Shown here: piece after piece, positions 55,563-64,000 of the stretch
How the letters are laid out: each line of letters begins with the position of its first letter
How positions within the stretch are numbered: the first letter of the stretch is position 1
Origin: Zea mays
Lineage: Eukaryota; Streptophyta; Magnoliopsida; Poales; Poaceae
Assembly (NCBI RefSeq): GCF_902167145.1
Contig: NC_050096.1
Location: forward strand, 268,544,622-268,608,621
Direction: 5' to 3'
DNA: 64,000 nt
Program-made: the position numbers and the translations under genes
Notes under the pieces: generated by a model
What the model saw: the letters and a program-made list of their open reading frames with translations, nothing else
What the model was told of the DNA's origin: nothing
Databases searched by the model: none

Positions 55563-58500
55563 ATGGCCACCTCCCCTGCCGCCTCGTCCTCCTCCGCTCC
55601 GACCGCCTCCGCGGTGGCTGCGGCTACGATGGCTGTTGAGGCCACCGACGGGCCGGTGCTCAGCGTAGTATCGAAGCGTCTCCGCGCACTGCGGAAGAAG
55701 TACAACCGAATCACGCAGATGGAGGAGTCGCTCGCCGCCGGCAAGACGCTCAACCGAGAGCAGGAGGAGGTTCTCCGCTCCAAGCCCGTCGTCGCCGCTC
55801 TGATCGACGAGCTCGAGCGCCTCCGCCCTCCGCTCGCCTCCGCCCTCGCGGAGGAGCTCTCCTCCCGCCCCGCCCCCGCCCCCTCCGCCGCTTCCTCCTC
55901 CGACTCAGATTCGTCAGTCCAGGACTTGCTTGCGCTCGTCTACTTCGGCTCCCTCTTTGACGTCAAGCAGCAAAGCGACTTCGTCTCTTTGGTTTACACG
56001 CGCGAACTCGAGCGGAGCAGCTGCCTCACTTATGACTACGTCGGGGATGATCCGGAGGACAGTCTCGCGGAGACCGATCTGAACGCGGTTTCTGCCCTTG
56101 CCTCCCTCGCCGCGTTGCGCCCTCCTGCTGCAGCCGGAGTCTCGCACCGTGACGCCCTTCAGGCTTGTGCTCATCACGCCCGCCTCTGGCTCTGCCGTGC
56201 GGATGAACCCATCCATCCTGACTCCACCATCACATGTGGGTATTTCTACAGGGCGTGCGCTTGATTTTGTTTTGAGATGGTATGGTAGTGTGACATAAAC
56301 TTAATCTGCATTTCCTTTTGGCTGTAGATGCTGGGGTGAGGGCAAAGCTGGATAGGATCATGGCATCGGGCTACTTCACAGCGCAGCTAGAAATGAGGAC
56401 ACCATTGGATCTGGCTGCTGCAGTGGCAAGTTTTGGAGCTGGAGGTGTGCAGGTGCAAGAGAGCATGGTTGTGTCACCTCAGGCACCGGAAGCAGTGGAG
56501 GAGAGCCAGGCTGTTGAAGGACACAAGGTGAAATCATACTTTTATTTTGCTTTCGTCAATGTTTGGCTGGCTTTCGTAATATTTGGGTTTAGGTTATCAA
56601 AACATCACATGAATATACTACCTCAATTCCAAATTATAAGACCTTTTACCTTTCCTTGTTACATAGCTTTTACTATGCACTTACATATACAATATGTCTA
56701 GATACAAAGTAAACAAAGTCAAACATCTCATAATTTGGAATGAAGGGAGTACATCTCTGTGCTCTTTTCCAAACGATTTGTTACTTTGATGTTTTGGAAA
56801 TAGTAATGCGTTGAATGGAAAATTAGTTTGTGTGCTTGTCTCATTTGTTCTTTTTTTGTGTGCTGAGTAAGAAATGATTTCAGAATCAAACAATATCATG
56901 GTTATTAAAGCGGTAAAACGATAAAACGTTAGGAACCACCATTTCAACATTTAAACGCTGAAATGTCTTTTCAGACTTGACGTAAAACGACACGGTAGAA
57001 TATGTTCATACTCATAAGTTGAGTATTTAAACAAATAACATAAAAAGGAAACAGATCAAGTTCAACCACACAAGTCTACGCAACCAATGATTTCAAGTCG
57101 CCTGGTCGCCTGGTCGATCCCTGGGACTGACCAGGCGACTAGTCGCGATTAGGCGACGACTAGGGCGATTAGTCGACTCCTAGTCGGTCCTAGTCGTTCC
57201 CTGGTCGTCCTAGTCTAGTAGTTATACTTATATAGCTATATATATAAATGTACATGTATACAACTACATTATATAAATTAGAAAGTCACTACTTAGCACA
57301 GGCTTAGGATTAGGGCAGCCAGCAACCATCCACTAATTTGGCAGAACTGCGGAGAAGGGGGAGATGGGGGGAGAGCAGGAGGAACCTTGAGATGACGAGC
57401 TCATCTCCTCAATGGTGCAGGTCTGCTGGAGCTTGGGAAGGGGCAGGGTGGAGACTACAGTTGGTGAACCTTAAGACATTCGCCGCATGTGGAGACTGCA
57501 GCAGGCGAGCATGAGAAGGGGCAGGGTGGTGTAGCCGCTGATGATGTAGCCGTCGGTGAGCTGTAGGTCTGAAGGGGCAGCCACCGGCGACCAAGTGTGA
57601 ATAAGGGCTGGAACAGTCGAGCTAGCAAGAGAGGAGAGTAGGAGACGTAGTGCACTGTTTGACGGCTAGGTATTACATTGGAGAGGAGAGGGTAGTCTAA
57701 AGTATACTGTAGATGGGTTGAAAATGGCCCAATAACAAAACCCTAGCCAGGACGACCAGGAAACAGTAATCGGGCGATTAGTTGCCCTAATCGGCGATTA
57801 GTCGGACGACCAGGACGACCAGCCTATCTAGTCGAGTCGTCCATCTAATCGAGCCCAAATCGCAACTATGTAACATGCAAGCTAGACCTTGCATCTAGGA
57901 TCAGTAACCATCATCCTACTCATCAATATCAAGAGCATGAACATCCCTGGAAGTCTGGAACCTGATGGTTGCAGCTATTGACGGCGTTGGCTGCTAGAGG
58001 AGCTGGCGGGCAGTGTGCTGGCGTTAGAGGCGGCCGGCGCTGGAGGAGGGAGAGGGGAGGGGGCGCTCGGGCGCTGGAGGAGGTGGTCTGCGGTTGGCGC
58101 TATTGGGGAGTGTCGTGGAGGTGGCGGACCTGGCAGTGCTGGAGGATGGAGGGTGCAGAGGAGAAGAGGGAGGCACGAGGCGGTGGACGGGCAGAGCTGG
58201 CGGCGCTGGAGGAGGGAGGCGAGCGACGGCGTAGCAGGAGCTGGACGAGAGGAGGAGGCGGGCTACGCTGCACAGGTAAGAGGCTGTCTTGACCTAGTTT
58301 TTTGGGGCCTTTGAGAGGCCAACAACATAAAACGTCTGAAACACACCTAAAACGTTTAAACGACGCAAAATGACGTTTAAACGTGTTTAATGGACGTTAT
58401 ACGCGATTTGTTTAAAACGTTCAGACATTCTACCCTGTAATCACGTTTTATCGTTAAACGACGCTTAAACGGCGTTTAAGCGTCATTTTAAAAACCTCGA

Positions 58501-61500
58501 ACAATATGTTGATTTTAGAGTATTACAAATCTGTATTCTGTGGTGGAACTAAGACCAGGTCTTTTTGTTTTTTGGGGTGTTCATATCATTAATGGGGTAC
58601 CATGTCAGTGTTTTTGTTTCATGCATCCTGGATGGCTGGATCTTAGTGCTGAATTAGACTTGTATTGTAAGACATTGATGTTACTTTTTGTATTGTTCTA
58701 GTGACAGGAAGCTAGTTCCTTTTACATTATATCTTGTCATGGAACAAAACATACCATTACTTGTTTTGTTTAATACAATGATTTTATGATTTTCAATGGT
58801 CTTGCTGATAACACTGGCTATTGTTGATTTTAACCTTTTACTGTATTCTCTCCGTCCCTGAAAGAATGACATTCTAGATTTTCTTTAATTATACTATCTT
58901 AAGTTTGACCAAGAATGCCTATTTTTCTTAGTAAATAAGAGTCAACAGATTCATCATGAAATGTAGTTCTATGATGGACCTATATTAGTGTCCTAAATTT
59001 TGATAAGCTTCCTATAAACTTGGTCAAAGTTAAAATAGTTGGACTTCAGACAAACTGGTGTCATTCTTTTTTGGAATGAGGGAGTATCTTGGATATTGTT
59101 TTGTATCATCATACATATGGGGACGTTGAAAAGCCATAACAGATAGGTTTTAGCTAAAGAAAATGTGATGTAACTATGTAGGCTCTAGGGTTTATTAGGA
59201 AAATCAGTAGTACTTATTTGTTTAGATGTTGGAAATTTAGGTTACATCTTTTATTTTGGGCAGTAGATACTGACTTTCAAATTGATATTTTAAAATTTAC
59301 TAATAATAGTTTCCATTGCCGCAGCAATTTTATGTCATGACAATGAGATTGTAGTGTCTGGAGCTGTTATCTCATGTTGTCCTAGACATAGTTTGGGGTT
59401 TCTATGATGACATAGCTAAACTTTTTAATAAAGGCTGGGGTTTTTTCCCATAGACACCTGGGTTTCATAGATTTAAAAACTTGGTCCATGAAGTCATGAG
59501 AGCTTAAATAGAACTTTTCTCTCTGTTCAGTCAAATTACAAAAAAATGGTTCCTTGGTCTGTCCTGTAGATTTCCTGAGTCCTGACATTCATACTACCTC
59601 CGTTCATAAATATGACACCGTTGACTTTTTTAGAAAACTTTGACCACTTGTGTTATTCAAAAAAATAATGAGTTATCATTTATTTTTTGTGATTTGTTTT
59701 TATCAAATTAAGGTAGTTTGTGCTTAACTTAAAATTTCACATTTTTTAATAAATATTTTGAATAAGACGAGCGGTCGAAGTTTTTGAAAAAAAGTCAACG
59801 GTGTCATATATTTGTGAACGGAGGTAGTATTTGTCAGTCATGCCAACTCCCTTCACACCTATAGCTACTGCATTAACAATATGTATGGCATGTTGTTATC
59901 CCTAGTATATGTTTTTTTCCTTTCGATGACACTGACTGAACCGAGACAAATGCAGGTTCATAAAAAAGTACATTTTTTCTGTATATATGTTGTAAAAGTT
60001 ATATCAGGATATTGTCTGATCAAGTCTTCTGTCAGATGCGAATGCCACCATCAGTCTTAACTAACTGGAAGTCATAAAATTTAGAGCTCATCTTAGTTTT
60101 TGCATAAAACAGACACACTGGCCTATCCATCATATATTGGGGGGAAATGTCATTTTTGTGCAAAAATGCATCTGCAGTAATCATGTGATTTAGTCTACTG
60201 ATAGCTCTACAAATGAGACAAATAAAACCTGTGTGTAAAGTGTAAACATTAAGGAGAACAATCTATGCGTGGGATGAAAACATTATGGTAGCTATTTAAG
60301 ATAATTTAGTAAGCCTCACATTTTAATTAGTTCTAAAAAATTGGAAAAAACAAGAAGGAAAACTTTACCCGCCTTAAGTTATCAACTTCTTATACAGGGG
60401 ACAGACATATATTCAGTTCTGAATTATGTAGCATTGTACCAATAGATGACAAATGCGTACTAACGGAATGAACTTTAGACTGGAATCCATAATCAGGCCT
60501 TAGTCATCTAATTGAATGTTTGTATACAGGATAATGCTCACAATTCACAAATTTGTTTATGAAATTTAACTTGCAGGTTCATTCATTATAGTAGGAAGAA
60601 CAATTGTAGCTGTAGCTTTTTGTAGAACATTTTTTAGCATGCAGATTCATTTTGTTGTCAGAACAATACCCATTGTAAACCTGACAGTATTTCTTACACT
60701 TATGCTTTTATTCCTTTGATAGCTTGCTTATTTATAGATTTTAGTTTAACATAGTTTATAACATGTAGCCAGAGTGGATAGAGCGGATGATAGCTAGCAT
60801 TTTGTGGTTTTCAGTATACAATAAACTTTAGTAGGTTTGAAATTGAGCTAAACAAATTTGGTCACCAGACAAGGTTATCCTATGTCTACATAACAGGGAT
60901 AAACTACCCTTGTAACGACCTAGATAGGTGACACGTAAGAACCATGTTGCTGGAAAATGTGTATCACCAAATTCATCTGTAGTCAGTGCATGGCTATCAG
61001 TTATCACGGCGCCCCAGCGAGGCAAGTCGCCTCTGGGGCGCTTGGACTCCTAGGCGCCTGCCGAGGCGGTAGTTAGGCGACCAACTAAGCAGAGCATCTT
61101 GCCTCGCGCACAACAAAGCAGAGCATCTCAAGAAGGCAAGGCGGTGGTGCGGAGGCGCGCAGCAGAGGGCGGAGCCACGCTGGCGCGTGGAGGGGCGGAG
61201 TGGAGCCACATGTGCGGAGGTGAGGCGCGCTGCAACGCACGGTGATGCGGCGCAGATGCGCTGAAGGGGGAGCGCTGCAGGTGAAGCTAGCAGGCGCTGC
61301 ACGGAAAAGCAGAGCGGGAAGGGGAGGAGGATGGGCATGAGGATTACCGGTGTCATGCGTCCATCGAACAAGCAAGAGCAACTGAGGGAGTCGAGCGAGC
61401 ATGCGTTTTGCGGCTGGCGGCTGGAGGCAGTGGGGTTTTCCCTTCTTCAGCCTTAAATACCAAAGTTGTATTGACTTCCCTAGACCTAGGCGCTCTACTG

Positions 61501-62059
61501 GGTGGCACATGCACTAGACGACGCCTAGGCATCCATGCCGCGACGGCTTGACCTGCAGGCGTTCGCTTAGATGTCTTCTGGCGAGGCGCAACATCATGGC
61601 GAGCTTAGCCGGGCACCTAGACGCCTAGTCGGTGCCTAGGCGTCACCATGATAACCATGAGTTAGTGTTTTCCTAAACACTAAATGGTAAACAGTCAGCA
61701 ACCTACCATTTATCCATTATTCGGGTAGAACAGCTATTTCAATGGGTGGGATAAACAGATGATTAAGTGGAAACTGCATGCCACCATGTGGTGTTTACCC
61801 GGTGTATAAACGTGCTAAATGACACTTCAGATGTATAGTGTTTGTATTATGCAATATCTCATGAGTTAATTCTTTGTATTTAGTGATTGTTGAAATGTAT
61901 CTTTGAAAATGTAGGAAAATTTTTTAGTTGCTAACTGGGTTTCATAAAAAATAACCAAAATCATATCTCATCTTAAATAAATGATACACAGCTCTCCTAT
62001 GTCGTTCAAGGGAAGAAAGCAATAACCAAAGTCACTGAAACAGTGAAAAATAGCTTGTT

Positions 62060-62137
<78 letters not shown>

Positions 62138-62844
62138 CATACACACACACACACTTGAATGTGCTCATATATATATTTACTTACGCCCATCATGGACATT
62201 GTTTTCGTTTTACTATTTTGTCTCCCCTGGATTTCATCTCTATTTTTTTTACTGATGTATGTGTTCACTAACAGAATGAGAAGGAAGATTCTCAGGCTAC
62301 AGAAATCTACAATGATCATCCTGTTGTTGACTCTGAACATGTGGTACTGCTTTGTACTGCTTTTATGATTACTAATGCGTCTCTGGTTTGAATGTTTCCG
62401 CTTTGTACTAACTATATGTGGTTTCAGGAGGATGAAGTCCTGGTGCATCCAACTGATGAAGTTCCTCCAGCTGAGACAGAGCAGGAGCAGGAGACATTTG
62501 ATGCTGATGTGAAGGATCAGGAGCAAAAGGACCAACAATTCATCCAGCGGCGGTCTTACCAGAACCAGCGTGGTGGTGGTCGTGGTGGCAGCAGGAGAGG
62601 CTATCCTAATGGTCGTGGAGGACGTGGTGGCCGAGGTGGCGGGTACCAGAATGGCCGTGGTGGATACCAGAATGGTCGTGGCGGTGCTGGCGGGTACTAC
62701 TACGAATCTGGATACTACCAGCCGAGGAACTACAACAGAGGCCGGGGTGGTCGCTCCGGCGGTGGCAACTCTTACTACAACAGCCATGGTGGAGGTGCAC
62801 AGGGGCATCATCCTGGGAGTGTTGAGCTGGGCGCAAACGCCTAG
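55563..62844 (+). CDS. Caprin-like RGG-rich protein, four exons (about 452 aa)
   Basis: Exons 55563-56235, 56328-56527, 62275-62343 and 62428-62844 join in frame with GT...AG introns (92 bp, 5.7 kb, 84 bp). ATG context is gccATGGcc. After an Ala/Ser-rich start, residues about 35-105 form a charged coil (VVSKRLRALRKKYNRITQME ... LNREQEEVLRSKPVVAALID) similar in pattern to the Caprin homology/dimerisation segment. The middle is acidic and Pro/Glu-rich. The C-terminus (about 350-445) is an RGG/YQNGRGG array typical of RNA-binding, condensate-forming proteins. The role in RNA binding is inferred; the exact plant family name is not recalled. It appears intact and is the only ordinary gene here. 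Helitron C ends about 230 bp upstream. Confidence 0.85.
56618..56749. mobile_element. Stowaway-like MITE in intron 2
   Basis: Inverted ends ctacctcaattccaaattat and ataatttggaatgaagggag, flanked by TA on both sides; 132 bp. Typical Tc1/mariner-derived MITE. Confidence 0.8.
56902..58495. mobile_element. Unclassified foldback-type element in intron 2
   Basis: Left end ggttattaaagcggtaaaac and right end (reverse complement) ggtttttaaaatgacgctta form imperfect inverted ends, both followed by cgataaaacg-type repeats. Inside, 'gcgattagtcg'-type motifs cluster at about 57100-57215 and, inverted, at 57765-57860. The GC-rich stretches at 57350-57660 and 57960-58290 give spurious frames. No transposase and no clear target duplication were found. 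Confidence 0.55.
58846..59084. mobile_element. MITE in intron 2 (TA-flanked, 239 bp)
   Basis: Begins ttctctccgtccctgaaaga and ends ttttttggaatgagggag, flanked by TA (58844-58845, 59085-59086). Inner inverted repeat 'agaatgaca'/'tgtcattct'. Stowaway-like. Confidence 0.75.
59595..59827. mobile_element. MITE in intron 2 (TA-flanked, 233 bp, long TIRs)
   Basis: ctacctccgttcataaatat at the left and atatttgtgaacggaggtag at the right are near-perfect inverted repeats, extended by 'gacaccgttgac'/'gtcaacggtgtc'. Flanked by TA (59593-59594, 59828-59829). Confidence 0.85.
60989..61659. mobile_element. Foldback element rich in 'cctaggcg' repeats, intron 2
   Basis: Left end catggctatcagttatcacg and right end (inverted) catggttatcatggtgacgc. 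The outer parts are runs of aggcgcctaggcg-like repeats. The middle (61120-61420) is GC-rich and unrelated to its surroundings. No transposase. I have no firm family name. Confidence 0.55.
62063..62154. repeat. (TA)n(TACA)n(CA)n microsatellite, 3' end of intron 2
   Basis: About 70 bases of TA followed by tacatacatacacacac; 120 bp upstream of the exon 3 acceptor. Confidence 0.95.
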
Positions 62845-64000
62845 CTTCGCTGACTGTTCTGTTTGATAATGAGGAGCGAGTGAGTCGTGCCATTTTGTTA
62901 TTATAGAACTAACTTAGCCTGTTATTACGTCACCGTTGGTCCCATCCGTGAGTCTTTTTGCTGCTCGAGTGACTGCATATGGTCGGTCGGTATTGAGGAA
63001 ATACTCTGGGAAAGTAGTTTCAGGTCATATTCGTTTTCTAAGTTACGTTTTTTTTTGTGTTAATATGCCCTTATTTCTTAATTATTATATACTCTGCTAG
63101 AGGTGTCGATGCCGCCACCAGATTTTGTCGTCGCATCAGGCTGCTACTTACTAGTATGTTCTATCGGACCTTTGCAGCATTTGGAGGTGATTGTTGACCT
63201 GTTCGTTGGCCTCGAAGTGTTTTTTTTTGTTGCAACGCCTACCAATCCGAACCGCTGGTACTACGGGAGACGAATGGTTGGTGCCTTGATGGCTCCAGCT
63301 CCAATTGAAATTGTCGGACTTCTGCCTTCATGGAGTCTCACCGCTGTCCTATATTGATTTGATGTACAGTTGACTATTGTTTGGAGGCTTGCCTGGTTGT
63401 TTGCCTTCTTTAAGACTGGTAGCAACGTTAGCCTGTATATTGCATCCCCTAAATACTAATTTAGAGATTCCTCCAAAAGAGTTTTCCCCTTAAATAAATT
63501 TTATCCGCAGCGGTATCCTGTACGGCGTATCCTCTATGTCATACGGGCCCATGCCCAGTCACGCAAACGAGAGGAGCCGGGAGCTAGGACTTGCCGGATG
63601 CTCCCTCGTCCTCCATATCTGCGGGATGGAGCCGCCCCCTGGATAATACGGAACGAAGTACCGGGTACCACTGCAGACGTTTTTTATTCTTAGATCCGGT
63701 ATTCTACAGGTCCAGGACGACATACAGGCCACCGCTGCTACCAGTCTAAACTTTGGCGTTGTTTGTCTTCGGAATGGATTTAGATACTTATTCATGTTAA
63801 ATTGTCTTTATTCGAATGCGAGCAAATAGGATATAAAATTTGTTATGTAAATTTATATTTTTGTTTTTTATATTGAGTTTATTGAGATTCATAAAAAGTA
63901 ATTTTCAAATTCGTTCTATATATTTTTTAAATAATTGATACAAATTTCGGATATGAATGTGATTCGGATTTAGATGTTTTTCACTTTTTTTTCTTGTATG
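62845..64000 (+). other. 3' UTR and downstream sequence of the caprin-like gene
   Basis: The first few hundred bases are likely 3' UTR (T-rich, no gene). A small frame at 63103-63357 has no recognisable features and probably lies in UTR. Beyond about 63480 the sequence becomes AT-rich towards the end. No further gene or complete repeat is seen. Confidence 0.5.

Noticed and set aside
63103..63357. 84-residue open frame after the caprin-like gene
   Set aside because: Probably 3' UTR; no family features, no promoter and no splice support.

Overview
This is plant nuclear DNA from a large grass genome, almost certainly maize (Zea mays) or a close relative. The grounds are the nested LTR retrotransposons of maize type, an Opie/Ji-like Sirevirus with CACCGGACTGTCCGGTG palindromes in its LTRs, Helitron termini of the maize type, and Stowaway-like MITEs. 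Only one ordinary host gene is seen, at the right end (55563-62844).

Positions 1-1765 are the 3' end of a Ty3/gypsy element (internal end, polypurine tract, one LTR). 1766-4317 is unassigned sequence, AT-rich then GC-rich. 4318-31071 is one Opie/Ji-like Sirevirus (Ty1/copia) split by three insertions, each with a perfect 5-bp target duplication: a 362-bp TG...CA element (gcgac), Tat-type gypsy element 1 (10745-20293, ggttc) and an Angela/BARE-like copia element on the minus strand (20907-28793, aatga). Without them and their duplicated bases the Sirevirus is about 8.9 kb, a normal full length, and its reading frames join up again across each insertion.

31072-34263 holds a truncated plus-strand Helitron 3' end and a 1.8-kb minus-strand Helitron (A) with a protein-kinase gene fragment. 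34264-43908 is Tat element 2, on the minus strand (TSD acgag), with two LTRs that look identical and an open pol. Both Tat elements lack a gag between primer binding site and protease, and both carry on the opposite strand a long three-exon gene with its own TATA box. 43914-55334 is a minus-strand Helitron-type patchwork ending at a Helitron 5' terminus. It carries exon fragments, all in one orientation, of sorting nexin 1, an inositol-monophosphatase-like gene, a CID/RPRD-type gene, plastid Hsp70, an ETO1-like gene and phytoene synthase, plus unidentified ones.

55335-64000 holds the host gene. It encodes a caprin-like, RGG-rich protein in four exons, with a TATA box and short 5' UTR; its 5.7-kb second intron is filled with MITEs, foldback-type repeats and a TA microsatellite. 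The Helitron terminus lies about 230 bp upstream of its start codon.

All calls come from reading the sequence by eye. Family names are from recognised motifs and divergence counts are manual.
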